A stretch of 64,000 bases of DNA from Symbiodinium natans. Its lineage: Eukaryota > Sar > Dinophyceae > Suessiales > Symbiodiniaceae. The position numbers and the translations under genes are program-made. The notes under the pieces are model-generated. The model did not search any database, was not told the origin of the DNA, and saw only the letters and a list, made by a program, of their open reading frames with translations. The stretch's first letter is position 1. Every line of letters begins with the position of its first letter. Below, piece after piece: positions 29,235 to 42,276 of the stretch. The stretch covers positions 520,337 through 584,336 of the forward strand of contig CAJNDS010001002.1 in the NCBI GenBank assembly GCA_905221605.1, written 5' to 3'.

Positions 29235-32200
29235 GGTGAAGAGGAGCTCCGGCGGCTGCAACAGCAGCTGAACCAGGAAGGGTCCTGAAGGGATGTAGAA
29301 TGTAGAGCTCATTTAGTGCGCTTCTGGTTTGCAGAAGTTTAGAGACCTTACTCGGGGCCTTCGGTTTGTCTTGGGAGGAAAGAGGCCCTGAGAGGAAGAT
29401 CCAGTTCTGCCAGCGTCGACCCCAAACAGCGCGCAATACCACGTCAGCAGCATCCCGAGACCACTGCAAGAGCCAAAAGGACCACTCCAAGAGAACACCA
29501 AGAGACCACTCCTGGAGACCACTCCCGGACTCTAAAAGCGCCCCAACAACCGAAGAGAACTCCTATCCTCCTATCCAACAGCCGAGCGGTGCAAGCCCCC
29601 CCCCCCCCCCACGAAGTGTGTGGGACCCAGGCGGGACGATTTCGAGCAAGGAAAGTGCACGAGCGCGATGTGGCACCCTCTGCGACACCAAAAGCATACT
29701 ATTTGCCAGGCGTGTGCCCGGGCCTAGGCGAGAGCGCAGTCACAGTGTGTGTGTCCAAAGTGCGGGCAGAGCAGGCCTCGAGCTAGAGTCAGCCTCCCGG
29801 GCACGTGCGCCGCCGCACACGCGCGCCCCGTGCAGGGTACAGCAATCCAAGCCCTTACCATGGACCTCACAGTGCTGGCGTGCTGGGTGGGGAGGAAACG
29901 CCTTGGTGAACCCAAGGCCCCAAACTCTGCAATCATCTTGCCTGCCGTTCTAGGATTCTTGATGCAGAAAAGCTGAGCCCACTAAGCACCGAGCGCCTTA
30001 CCCTGAGCCCTGCCGAACTCTCCACTTCGCAGGCCTATCAGAGTTTGGCCGCGGAGCGCCAGCGCATAGGAGTGCTTTCCCAGGCACCTTCAGAGCACCC
30101 AGCTGTCATGAACACATTGCCAACTTGGAAGGAGCTTCAAGTTGTTGAGTTCGGGAGTGAGCATGAAGTGTGGCTCTGACGAGGGCTGTCCGATCTTAAG
30201 ATCGTCCAATGCTTTGTCTTCCCCCCCATTCCTCCCCCATTCCCCCCCCCCATTCCCCCCCCCCCATTCCCCCCCCCCATTCCCCCCCCCATTCCCCCCC
30301 CCCATTCCCCCCCCCCATTCCCCCCCATTCCCCCAATTCCCCTCCATTCCCCCCCCATTCCCCCCATTCCCCCCCATTCCCTCCCATATGCCCCCCCCCC
30401 TACCCACTTGCTTTCAGATCATCTCCCAGTGCCACCGCACAACTGTAGCAGGCGCTGGAGGTCGAGCGGCACATGTCCACATCCAAGATTTCAATGGCAG
30501 CTGTCTTTGCTTTTTGCTGCTTTCTGTCGCTGCTGCTGATTCTGTCACAGCGCACACTCAGAAATTGACGCCCTCTTACCGCCTTACAGTGCACGTGACC
30601 TTAACTTCAAAGCTCTGATCAAGCCACAGTCTAGCTGAGAGCCGTTTCACTCAAGAGGCTTTACTACACCATTCTTCTTAACTTTATGCGTCGCTACACC
30701 GCTGCTGCACCTCACCAACATCAACAAAAAGCCCCAGGCGAGTGGCGCCCAACACCTCGGACAGTTCCAGTGCAGTGGCTTTGGCAACAGCTCGCGCAAC
30801 GATCGCCGGCCCACACGCGCTTGTGCTCCGGTGCCTTGCGGGAGCCCCGCCAAGACATCTGCCGCTGCCAGGCAGACCTTCAACAACGACTGGACGAGGC
30901 ATTGAAGGCATTCCTCAGAGTTGCGTGGAAGCTGCCGGGTTTCGGGCTTCAGGAACTTTAACTCTCAAAGTAGGAATTTTGCCGCACGTAGTCACGGTGC
31001 TCCGAGTTGACCTTGTCAGCACCAAGTGCAAGAGGCTCGCATCCAGCTTCCAGCGGCCAGCCACCCTCGAGAGGCATCGGGCCTGAGTGTAGGCTGTGTA
31101 CGCCAGTCCTTGTCGCTGCAAGACGCATCATCTTTTCCACCCCCCATATCAGAGCAGAAGGCCTGAGCTGCAGCAAAGAAAGTGGAAGACATTTGCTTTT
31201 CTTTGCCAGTGCGCTGCGCCTAGGCGGAGCTGGCTGCCCGGGTGGAGGAGCTCATGCGCCTGGTTCTCAGCAGCCTTGTGAAGACCCGCGGCGTGCCGCA
31301 ACATGGGGATATAAGCGCTACGCTGCGGGAACCTGCTTGCTTACAACGGAAGGAGGTGTGGAAGTGTTGGGCTTGAGGATTCGGCTCACCAAGTCTTCCT
31401 CTCACCTCGGCCTCTGCTTCGGCTCAGGGGAGAACACGCAGCTCCGTCGGCAGGTGGCGTCACCAGGCCAGATGCGGCAGTTTTTGACCCATCTCGCTTC
31501 GAGAAAGGCTTTGTAGCCAAGGTATTGCAAGGATCACCCCTTCTTCCAGTAGAGGGCTTGATTCAAATTCCGTTTGGGCCCTAGGAAAACTGCTTCTAGC
31601 GTAGGGTGCCAAAAAGTGCCCTCGCAACATTTAGATCACCCCCAATCTTTCGCATTGCGCCTGGCTTCAGGGCGTGGGGCGTCCGTAGAGGTCCCACAAC
31701 TCCAGGCCGCTTTTTGCGAATTGTGTGACCAAGATCGTTGCTGTGGTTTGTTTGAGGGCCTGTGCAGCATTCTGGGTAACAGCGCCAACTCCTTGCTTGC
31801 TGCGGCTCACTTTCACAAGCATGATTTTCAAAGCTTTTGTGGAGGCACGCATCCAGGAGCTGCTGCGTTCGATCCCCACTATGCCAGCACTTCGTCTGTC
31901 GAGCGGATCTCGGCTGGTGGATGTAGAGCTAAGACTCTGTCCGTCTTCACCGAGGCGAGAATCTGGCACTGCAGCAGCGAGCTGCAGGAAGCCCCTGCCC
32001 CAGTAATTTTTAGAGCCGATGTGAAGTTTCGAGTCTCAAAGCAACTTACACTTCACATGGGAGATACCGTGGATGGAGGTAGTTTGGAAGGCAGCTGGGT
32101 CTTTGAAAGCTGTCTGGGTGATGCCTCTTTCTTTCTCCTTTCACTGAAGAACTTAATGAAAAGGTCGGATCTTGCAAGTTTGGCGATGGAACGTTCCATT

Positions 32201-35200
32201 GCTTCGCAAGTCGTCGCTTGTGTGATCGGGGCAACGCGAAAGTGTGGGGGGTGGAGGCAATCTTGTGACCTTGCAGTGACCTTGCTGGAGATGCTCGTGA
32301 AAGCACAGCCCAGGGTCCAGAGAAGAGATTGTGACATTTACAATCGCAGGACAGCTTGACATCTGCGGGCAGGGGGGGTGGGTGGCTTTTGCTGTTGCGA
32401 GGCGAGTTCGGGGCGTCACAAGTCCAGCCATGCAGGAAACTCCCGAGACAAAGAAAGCTACCTACTTGTAGAGACCTGAGTCCTGGAGTGATCACCTGGC
32501 CTCAAGCCGCAAGCTGCGCTTAGGCATATCTCCATTACCACCTGTGCCGGCAACTCCAGTGGCACCGCTCACGTCGGCCCCACCGGTGGCAGCTGTGCCC
32601 GTGGCAGCTCTGGCCTTAGCACTAGTTAATTCGTCGTCGTCGTTGTCGTCGTCGTCCTTGTCGTCTTCGTTGTCGTCGTCGTCGTCGTCGCTGCTGTCGC
32701 TGCCGTCGTCGCCGTCGTCGTCGCCGTCGTCGCCGCCGTCGTCGCCGCCGCCGCCGTCGTCGTCGTCGTGGCCGTCGCCGTCGCCGTGGCCGTCGCCGTC
32801 GCTGGCGTGGTGGTCGTGGTGGTCGCAGCTGGTCATTGTCCTTGATAGTGGCAAAAATAGTCACGATAGTAGTGCTGGTAGTACCTCACGTGACCAGAAT
32901 GTCAGCAGGAGATGGTGTCGGTTTTGCGGAAGTCCTGAGGGTAGTAGCCTTTAAGCGGCAACGTTTCCCCAGAAAAATCATCACCCTGCGCATGCTCTTC
33001 GAGGCGACTGCGCCGTCGCCTGACACAGTGGCCCTCACTGCCTTGCAGCAGCAGGTGGCTCAACTTCAGGCTGGAACGGCCCAAAGGGTTTGTCGAGTAC
33101 CTGTAGCAGGGAAGGGCAGCAGAAGACCTTTCACTGAAAACCTTAGTGTACAGCTCACAACGAAACGAGATATGAGGGCAGGGCATCACTCACGAATCTA
33201 CAGCCCTGAGATGGGCACAGGCACGAGTCCAAGAGCTTCTTCGTGCTGGCCTCAGCTGGAAAGCTTTGGTTCAATGGCTTGGGTACGGACAGAAAGCCTT
33301 AGGGCTTCAGGCAGTTTGGCGGGGTACGGTGTGTTCGGATGAGCCTCTCAAAGTGCGGAGGCGAAAACCACGACATCCAGCGCCGCCGCAGCCCATCCCC
33401 GCCGCAGTCAGGCCTCCACTTCTCCCAATCAAAGAGCAGGCAAAGGCAAGATACTTTGGCCCCTGAGTTCTAAACCCTGCAGGCCCTTTCGGGGGGAGCT
33501 CTTTGAGTTCTGTAAATTAGATCCGACAGGCGACGCAGGGGCTCTGGCTGCCTCCAGACGCCAGGTTGAGGAGCTGCAGGCTGGAGAACTGCTGTAGACT
33601 TCTTCATGCGACGCCTCCTTGTCTGCAAGGACTGCTCAAGCATGCTCAAGTTCACAGAACGATTTCCAACAAATACATACACTGCCGTGCACTGTCGGCG
33701 CTGTGGTGGCCTGGCAGGCACGATTGCAGGACGTCCTCCGAACCCTCCTCAGCATTGCCGGCCTGAGTATTCAACACACGCGCTCTGCCAGTGCACACTC
33801 GGCAAGGTAGGCTAGTGAGTGCAGGGCGGGTGGTTCGGGGGTCACCTGTCCTGGTGGTCAAAGCCAGAAGAAGCAAGTGAAGAAGAGGCAGACGCATGTG
33901 AGGAATGAGAAAAAGCAGATGAGGAGGAGACTGAGCAAATAAGTTTCGGTTCCTCGCCGTGTCAAGTAAGGCGAAAACTTGGAGCTCCAGCGCCGCAGCC
34001 AGTCTCCGATTCCGGCTGGCCCCGAACTCAAGAGATAAGTCATAAAGGCAGTGCATTTTTCCACCCTAGAATCTCAGTTGTTCGGGTGTTTGGCTTTTTT
34101 TGTTTTTGTTTTTGATTTTTAAGTTCTGCCTAGAGTACTACGCAGAGCTTTTTCATCCGTTTTTCACCATGTAGGGGCGATAGTTCACACAACGCAGTCT
34201 GAGAGTTTGATGTGCATCCATTCATCACCCGAAGAGTGTCATGCCAAGCAAGCATCCAAGACAAGGGTGTGCCGTCAGAATTCATAAGAACCATCTGAGA
34301 ACCATATAAGAACCATATAAGAACCATATAAGGACCATATATAAGAACCATATAAGAACCATATAAGAACCATATAAGAACCATATAAGAACCAAATAAA
34401 AACCATATATCCCAAGCAGTCAGCTGGCTGCCGAGGTGACGCAGCTGCTTTGGCTGCAGCAAGGCGTCAGAACGAGGAGCTTCAGGCCGGGTCATGTTGG
34501 TGTGCGCAAGCCGGGGTGTGGCAGAGAATGTTGAAAAACCATCGCCACGGCATTCTTGCTGCTTGTGCTCGTACCCGAAGGTGAAAGTGCAAGAGCTTCT
34601 CTGCAGCGCCCTCAAAGTCCTGCAGCGAGTGTAGTGTTGTAGCTTGGGTCTTGGTCGAACATCAAAGCAGCCAGACTGTCGGCATGCAAACATAGGGAGC
34701 CCACCGCAGGGGGAGTGTGAGGACACGAAACGGTCTGTGTCCACCTCTGAATGCTTTGAGGCGAGACCGAGCTCCTTCGACGCAGCCAGTCCCCCGCTCC
34801 ATCAGGCACATCATGCACATCCTGTATCGGGGCTCAGAGATTTCATGGGCTTGGGAGGTGATGCCGCCGCCCTGGCCGGTGCCAGGCGTCAGAATGAGGA
34901 GCTGCAGGCTGACGCTCAGCGCTGCCCAGTGGACCCAGCAACTCCCACGCCCGTATTCCAGGGGCGTGTTCAAGAACTTCAGCGTTTAGACCTCGGGATT
35001 GGTGCCGTGATGCGCACGATGCACACATGCAGCCCATGTTCTCTGAGCCGCTGCATCGCATTGACATTAGACTGCATCGTAGCCCAAGTGCAGTGACTGT
35101 TCGGCCGGAACGATGAGGTGAGAACCAGGAGCTTCAGAGACGCGCCGCAGATCCTGCTAGCCGAAGCCCCATCCAAAAATGCCTCTGTCGATCCCACACG

Positions 35201-36786
35201 CAGGGTGCTCTAGCTGAGAGGTGGTGCTTTGGCCTTGGCTGCAGCCAGACGCCAGAACGAGGAGCTGCAGGTGGGAGCTGCGTGACACAAGCAAGACATC
35301 CTCATGGTAACCAGCGGCATTGCAAATGCAGTGCACACGGTCTTCTCTGGTGCTGCTGCTTCCCCGTGCAAAATGCGGAAGTGATGAGACAGCGGCCGTC
35401 CATGTTGCCATGCCTTAGCATGCATTAGTTCCCTTGATAGGTGCGCGTGCAAGAACTTCTGCGCTCACCACTTAGCTTGAAGACAGTCACTCTCTCTGGA
35501 GTCCTTCAAGAGCACGTGATCTCATGAGCTCATAACTCTTCCCAGGTGAGAATCTGGAGCTGCAGCGTCCACAGGGTCCACAGGGCCCGCCGCCACCTCC
35601 GGGCTTGGAGCTCGTACTCTGACATTGAAAGGAACATGTAGAAAAAGAGGCTGCGCCGAAGGCTTCTAAAGCATGTGATGAAGAACGTCTCAAGGTCCAG
35701 CGAGACTTCCGTGAGCCTTCCGTGAGCCTTCCGTGAGCCTTCCGTGGGACTCCGTGAGGCGACAACGCCAGCGCCTTAGCGGCGGCCAGGGGCGAGAACG
35801 AGGAGCTCCAGGCGCCCTATGCCTTGCCTACCCGGCCCTAGCCTGTTTTGAGCCAAGTTTCCGTGGGTGGCCACAATTGCATCTAGGTGGATGTCCCTGC
35901 TTGGGACCGTTCCGTGGTCGAGTCTGTAGATTGCATTGTTGGGTCGCACGTGTCGATAGCGGTCGATTATGCCTGAAAACCCTGTAATGAAGCGACTCCT
36001 CATGCTTGGAGTGAGAGACAAAGAGCTCCCGACGGTGGCCCCTTGTAGGTCCAGAAAAGATGCAGCATGGTAAGTGACAATATGATGCTGCGTGGTTCAC
36101 ACCTCTTCCACCCCCGAAGAGTCGCTTGTAAACATGGCAGGCGCGTGTTCAAGAACTCCAACGTGCCAGTCCCAGTATTCAGCAAAGATTCCAGTTTATT
36201 CAATTTGCAGAGTTGGCCGGCTCAAAGGTGAAAATCTTGCGCTCCAGCAGCAGAGCCAAGCCCCACCGCCTCCCGTTCCAGGCCCGAGCAACGACGCCAC
36301 CACCAGTCCTTTTCGGATGCGTGTTATGCGTGTTTACTTCCGTGTCACATTTTACCGTTGCTCGGCAGATAATTTCGGTGCCTTCGACCTTGTCCTGGGC
36401 GCAGCCAAACGCCAAAACGAGGAGCTGGAGGCCGATCTGAGAGCCGGAGTTTGCGGGAACTCTGGCGGATCGGCCAATCCATGCAACCTATGGGTCTTGT
36501 TCAACGATGTTCAAGTCACACCGTTGTGGATGTGGTCAGGCGCGAGTGCAAGAGCTCGTCCGTGCTGGCCTTATGTTTTGGCATAGGTCACATCTTGTGC
36601 ATTCAGGCTTAATTGTGCCGGACTAACTGCATTTACATACATGCTGCATGCAGCATACATGTATGATAAACAAAATACATATATATATATATACACATAT
36701 ATTTTGCATAAATCTGCTTGTAAATTGCAGATTCCGAGTAGATGAAGAAATAGACGCTCGCACAAGCATATGTACATATATATCTA

Positions 36787-36867
<81 letters not shown>

Positions 36868-37624
36868 GTGTGTGTGTGTGTACACACACACACACACGCG
36901 CACACGTATTGTAGAGTTCCATGCGGCCAGATCGAAATCGGCAGCAAGCGTGCAACGGAGGTGAGAACTTGCATCTTCAGCAGCGCAGCCCTTCACCTCC
37001 AGGTGTCTCAGGCCGCATCGCATGGAGACAGCATTTGCGCCGGGCTATCAGAGACGAAGCAGAAGAAGAAGAATAAGAAGAAGAAGAAGAAGAAGGAAAG
37101 GAAGATGAGGAAGCCGTTTTTTTCCAACCCCCACAGGCGTGCCACTCCATGATGCCATTGCTAGCCTGTCAGGTGAAGCAGCGCTCAGGCGCCAGAACGA
37201 GGAGCTCCAGGCAAAGCCAGATGTGCATCGGGATGAAGGGCAGCCACGCCTCTGATCACCTTGTGCAGTTGTTGCTTGTTGTGCATCAGCTGTACATTCG
37301 TCAAGTTTGGGTTCATCCACACGATCGTCAATAGGTGTTGCTGCCAGCCTGAAATCTGGCAGGCACGAGTGCAAGGAGTCCTTCGTGCCAGCCCGAGCTA
37401 GGCTGCTGTTGCTTGATATGAGATGGACGGGTTTTCAGGGCAGCACGAAGAGGTGACAATCTGGAGCTGCAGCGGCGAAGCCCCTCCCCTCCTGGCGCTG
37501 TCCTTTCAGAAGGTCGGTGACACTCCCGAGTTTGGTGAGTAACCTCAGGCCTCTTCCCCAGGCTGCATGTGATCTTGCAGGTGACGTTCTGGCTGCTGCC
37601 CAGCAAAAGAATGAAGATCTTCAG
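29235..37624 (+). CDS. coiled-coil repeat protein assembled from micro-exons
   Basis: A multi-exon + strand gene model; both ends are uncertain. Leading exon candidates: 29235-29276 (EEELRRLQQQLNQ), 30033-30083 (AYQSLAAERQRIGVLSQ), 30452-30499 (ALEVERHMSTSK), 30872-30907 (ADLQQRLDEALK) and 31224-31262 (ELAARVEELMRL). From 31.2 kb a repeated triplet follows: type A (DAAALAAARRQNEELQ), type B (ARVQELLRA) and type C (GENLELQRRSQSPIPAG). Heptad-like Leu, Glu and Arg content predicts a coiled coil broken by Pro/Ser-rich linkers. Most exons are bounded by AG on the left and GC on the right, some by GT or GA. No enzyme domain is visible; a structural or scaffold role is likely. It may continue into the kinase exons from 38991, but I cannot join them. 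Confidence 0.7.
30221..30400. repeat. minisatellite of CCCCCCCATTC-type units
   Basis: About 16 tandem units of C6-9 followed by ATTC, probably intronic. Open frames across it translate to Pro/Ile/Ser or Gly/Glu repeats and are artefacts. Confidence 0.9.
32631..32828. repeat. GTC/GCC trinucleotide microsatellite
   Basis: Nearly 200 bp of (GTC)n with GCC interruptions, between type C exon 31955-32002 and type A exon 33029-33069. Open frames give Ser-, Asp- or Arg-rich runs. Probably intronic. Confidence 0.9.
34285..34410. repeat. 11-bp minisatellite AACCATATAAG
   Basis: About eleven tandem copies with a few changes, in the intron before the type A exon at 34436. Confidence 0.9.
35705..35752. 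repeat. 11-bp tandem repeat TTCCGTGAGCC
   Basis: Four copies directly before the acceptor of the type A exon at 35759; the last is altered. Confidence 0.85.
36765..36906. repeat. (TATC)n, (TG)n and (AC)n compound microsatellite
   Basis: About twenty TATC units followed by TG and then AC repeats, in an intron of the coiled-coil gene. Frames across it encode Tyr/Leu/Ser/Ile repeats only. Confidence 0.95.
37060..37108. repeat. GAA-rich microsatellite
   Basis: AGAAGAAGAATAAGAAG-type purine repeat between type C exon 36961-37002 and type A exon 37173-37210. Confidence 0.85.
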
Positions 37625-38990
37625 GCGCTGTCGGGGTTTAAGGATATGGAATCCATAGTGGGGGCAAGATTGGCAGGCTTCATGAGGTGTAAATGACACT
37701 TGTTGGCTGTGAGACATGTTGGGCGCACGGCCAAGCGTAGCTGTGTCCAATCTGGCTTCAGACGCGTCAGCTTAAATGACCTCTGGGCATGTCGACCCTG
37801 CATGCTTGGACCCCTCCGAGCTCGGATCTAAGATTCGAAGGCAGTCATGGTCAGAAGTTTGACAGCACTGACCGAGATGTGTTGCCTTGTCAGCGTAATA
37901 TGAGTAGATTCAGATCAAAGCTCACAAACACTCCTTGCGTGCCAGCCCACTAGCGCCACCAACCGTCCCTGCACAGCTCCCCTAAGCCACTGCTGAAATG
38001 TCGGTACGCTTGGCCATCGGGGCTACAGTAGCCTGTCTGGGCGTCCTGGGCCTGATCGCCCCTTGGCAAAAACCTGGTGAACGGATGTGAGGGGACGTAG
38101 ACGGAACGGATCCGGAGTGGGTTAAATAGTGAAAACAGGAAGGTCTGATCAGCTCCTGCGGGGGGTTGCCCCGTTGGGAACCCACAAAGGTTGCCTGGTA
38201 TTTCCGGAAGCCCTTGTTCCTGTGCTTCGGGGACATCTTTGGCTGCGCGCCCCAGAAGACGCACGCGGTGCAAAGTACTAATGACCCGGAGAAAGGCGCC
38301 TTGCATGAGACCAAGTCTCCAAGTGCAGGGGTCACCTGCACACTGCTTGTGTGGTAGGCGACGCCAATGCCAGAACCGTGCAGGGCACTGTCGTAGGCAC
38401 GGCGGGCCGCATTTACCAAACACAATTTCCGGTTACATACACAAGGCAGAAAAATGACGATGGCAAGGATAGATAGAGCAAGAGGAAGCACCGCATATGG
38501 TGATATAGCATCGCTTCAGCTTCGACAGCTGCGCCGGATCTCCATATCTTGCACCAGTACTTGTCGAGGTGCTTCCCGGCCCGGCGCACAACCCGGCACA
38601 GCACCGATGCAACTTGGCTGCAATGCGCGCGAGAGTGGTCTGTGAAATCCATGGGTGCGGCAAGCTTGTTCTCAAATCGAAGGATCGTGGTGGCGACGGA
38701 CGATGCTAGCCGTGGTGAACTGATGAACTACCAGGCACTGCGGGATGCATGTGCCGGCCTCATCGCACCCACAGGAACTCCTCATCGCCAAAAGCTTCGG
38801 ACATTTGATGCTTGTGTTGGAGCAGGGCGCACCCAGCACAGGTAGCTCCCGCAATGTTTCCAGTTCACCGAGGTCTTAATTGGAATGCCGGCAACATCCT
38901 GGGAAAGGCCGGGTGCGGGCCATGGTCCAAATGGAGAGCTTCTTTTGGTCAAACGTTCAAACACGTACCCGCATCCTCTTGTTGCTGCAG
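37625..38990. other. between coiled-coil and kinase exons; possible unplaced exons
   Basis: A decayed type B-like stretch (TCCTTGCGTGCCAGCCC) lies near 37931. A coding-looking segment at about 38776-38840 (ELLIAKSFGHLMLVLEQGA) is bounded by AG and GT and could be an exon upstream of the kinase P-loop. No other signal was recognised. Confidence 0.35.
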
Positions 38991-41900
38991 GGGGCGGCCT
39001 CCACCGTCTACCGGGGCTCACTTCCCAGGTGCAGAGCACAGACCCGGAGGGTGCAGTTTTTTTCTTCAGAATTTCTGGAAAAAACTTGAATCCACGTCAG
39101 GTTCGGCAGCGTGGCAGTGAAGCGTTTCCATAGCGACCCTGCTGGCCAGCCTGGCAAGTCCTTGCAGCATGGCGCTCCTCCCATGTCACATGTCTTCACG
39201 CTGTAGGAGAGCATGAGCCAGGCGGCCTGCCGCACAACTTCGATCGCGAGCTGGCGACTCCGACACCGTTTTCGGTAGTTAGCTTGCAGAAGGTGACCGG
39301 CGTAAGGCAGCGGCGTCTTGGGAGCCCTTGAGTTTCTTGTGTCGTGCACACGGCACCTGAGGAAGCGCTGTGTCAGTGTCGCCATCCACACATCCTCGAG
39401 ATCTTGGGGAGGTCACAAACAGGAGCAGTCAGAAATCATGATGACTCTAGAGCACGTGGGGCTTGTCTGGAACTTGTGGAACTTGACTGTTGCTGGCTGC
39501 TACTGGACCGCCTTGGCAACACAGTGCACAGGACCGGAGCAGCTTATTGTCATGCGGCTCGGTGTGAACTCCGGGCTCAGGGATTTTCACCTTGCAACAG
39601 GGAAGTTGCGGTTTGAGTGTCTTCGCAGACCCCAGTCGCAGACCCCAGGCTGGCAACTGTCCTGAACATCCTGAAACTGAGGCCTCTCATGGAGGGCGGA
39701 ACCCTGGCTATGGCCATGGCCTCCATGACCTGGGCTGCCCGGGCCACCTGCTTCGGCCAGTGCAGGGCCCAGGGATCAGCCGGGATCAGCAGGGGTTAAG
39801 AAGGTGGGTCATGAATGTACGTTTGGGGTCGCTTGGGGCTCTTGGCGTTCTTGTTTGTTTTGTTTTTTTGGGGCTCTTGGGGTTTGGGGTTTGGCACGCA
39901 GGCAATTTTAGATGAACTGCATCGTGTGTTGACGTCTGATTCGAGCGTGGAAGCGCACTGCTGCTTCTTTATAATTCGCGACCATATTGTAATATGGCCA
40001 CATCGGCATTTTCCATTCCACCCTTCTCTTGCGACCGACATGCAAGCTTGCCCGCCCTTGCCAGGATAGTGAGAGCTGTTTCTTTCCTCCACGGAAAGAA
40101 GATGGTTCATCGCGACATCAAGAGCTGCTCGCTTACGTTGGCTGACCCTGAAGGGCCATCTGATAGGCCGACTGAGCCAGGTGCATATTACGATACTTGA
40201 GTGTGCTGCGGGCCACGTCCCTGAACACCACAGGGCCAAGACTCAGCCACTGTAGCTGCGAAATCGTTTGCCAGAGGCTACAGGATTGCATCACCAGAAC
40301 CCTTCGTGCTTCGGGATGTAGCTAGTCACCAAACTCACTACAACCTTAGGACCTTAGGAAGGCCAATGAAGGCCAGCTCCAAACGGCGATTCGTTCCCCA
40401 AACCCAGCTGCGGCTGGATTCCTGGATCGCCGAGGCAGCAACATCCTTATGGATGGGGCCTTGCGCCATGCACGCCTCGCAGACTTCGGCCTTGCAAAAG
40501 ACCAGGCGAGCGCTTTGTGGGCTGTCCATCTTCCTTTCTTCACTTCATTGCCGTTGCTGTTGCGGAGCGACAAGAATGAAGAATGCTTCGGCACTCCTTC
40601 CCGTGATGCCAAGTCACGCCCTGGCAGTGCGTTGATTCCTGTGAGTTCGTGCTCAGGTGAAGGGCTCGAAAACGCATGGCACCACTGGCATTGTCGCAGC
40701 TTGACTGTAGAAAATGGGAAGTTATAACCTGAAAACTACTCGGACCGTGTCAGCGTCAGTGCGTGTGCCAGCGTGTTAGCTTGCCAGCGTGTTAGTCTCT
40801 CCGTCCATGTGTCTGTGTGTTCCATCGCTGTGCATGCGACTCCAAGTACTAGGCAGGTGTGCAGCGGACATTCTCGAAGGCACTGCTCAGCGAAGATCCT
40901 TCCAGTTTGTCGTGTTATGTCCTCGAAGACTTACGATACTAGGCGTCGGGCAGCATAGGCTTTCTTCCAACGGACGTTTCGTCCGTTGGCTGGGACAAAA
41001 GAAAAGCCAGCGGAGCGTAGAAGCGGGTACCAACATTCCTCATACAGAACGCAGCGCGAGATGAATGGCCGAGACGGCTCGAGGAAGGTGCTTCGTGCTC
41101 TTGTTAAATACTCTGAACGCTCAACAAATTGAGGGGCCTGCTGAGCACAGGTTCACATGCAAAGCATGTGGTGCCGCATTCTTTGCAAAGCATTGACATC
41201 TTGTTTTGTAGCAGAGTGGGTGGGAGCAGAGCAAGATTAAAATTGTGCGCTCAAAGCTGTAAAGCATCAACGCAATCTTCCAACCGCTGATGGCCGTCTT
41301 CATCAGGAGGTATGTCTGTCCGTTCGGAATTTTTGCAAATGGCAGTAGGAGAGCAGTATCATGCGTTAGGGGACCGTGCAGCCTTCTGTTGATCTGGTTT
41401 GCAAAGCCAGGCAGCAATGTGGGAAGCCATCAAAGAGATGTCCATGGATGTATTTCTGAGGTCTTTCATGTTTCGGACAACTGTCCATCACGGCGGGTGG
41501 TGTGCATTGTTTTCGTTGAACACCTGAAAACAATCGTCATCCTTTGCATTAGTAATACCCAGTCCCAGAAGATCTTGCAGCAAGCAGCTCGATCAACCCA
41601 ATTGTCGGGTTTGATGTGTCTGTGCGTGTGAGTTGTGTGTTGCTGTTGGTTTTTTGAGGTTGGCTCCCCAGGCTACATGGCACCCGAGCTGATGATGCGA
41701 CCGGCCAACGAATCTGAACTCAAGGGATCGTAGCAGGAGTCAGAGCACGGGGTTGATGCGAACTTGTGCATCGGCAGTTGTAGTCGCAGATTTGTACTGC
41801 TGCCCGATGCCGAATAACGTTGATGACCGGGTGAGTAATTTCCAGATGGCGGGCTGAAAACGCATGGCCGGAGTGCCGTTCAGGGAATCGTTTCGCGTTC

Positions 41901-42138
41901 TTGTTGTGAGACTTTGTAAGACACTTGTGCTAAGGAGAAGACGGATGCATTTGCCCTCGGAGTGGTGGCGTGGGAGGCTCAAAGGACATGCGTGAAGCAA
42001 GCTAAGTCAGCTTGGTCAAACACTCAGTCGAGTTTCTGTTGCCCAGCCGGGAATCACACGAGGTTACAAGGCCTTTCATATACACATCAACGCCTACAGA
42101 AGATAGCATCATTGATTGTGTGATTTTGTGCTCGCAAT

Positions 42139-42180
<42 letters not shown>

Positions 42181-42243
42181 CGCGCCTGTGCGCGCGGGGG
42201 GCCCCCGGTTCCCTCAAGCCCTGTAGAAGAAGAAGAAGAAGAA

Positions 42244-42276
<33 letters not shown>

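Larger units (their letters stand above)
31224..37624 (+). repeat. array of A-B-C micro-exon triplets
   Basis: Type A exons: 31671-31705, 33029-33069, 33530-33579, 34436-34485, 34858-34907, 35221-35270, 35759-35811, 36369-36430, 37173-37210, 37581-37624. Type B: 31845-31872, 33221-33248, 34581-34605, near 34962-34990, 35441-35474, 36141-36168, 36540-36567, 37363-37390, with a looser one at 31224. Type C: 31428-31466, 31955-32002, 33361-33411, 33971-34018, 34761-34805, from 35118, 35546-35602, 36228-36281, 36961-37002, 37453-37494, and a decayed one near 36013. In the five triplets I could bound fully (A starts 33029, 34436, 35221, 36369, 37173) the summed exon length is divisible by three: 120, 120, 141, 132 and 108 nt. 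Phases are A-B 0, B-C 1, C-A 1, so the unit can be duplicated without changing frame. Confidence 0.78.

Noticed and set aside
30090-30448. Gly/Glu-rich and Pro-rich open frames
   Set aside because: Translations of the C-rich minisatellite on both strands.
32492-32954. Asp/Gly-rich, Ser-rich and Arg-rich open frames
   Set aside because: Translations of a GTC/GCC microsatellite in different frames.
34285-36906. CRISPR-like arrays from regularly spaced repeats
   Set aside because: The 11-bp and 4-bp units are contiguous tandem repeats without unique spacers, in a eukaryotic intron setting.
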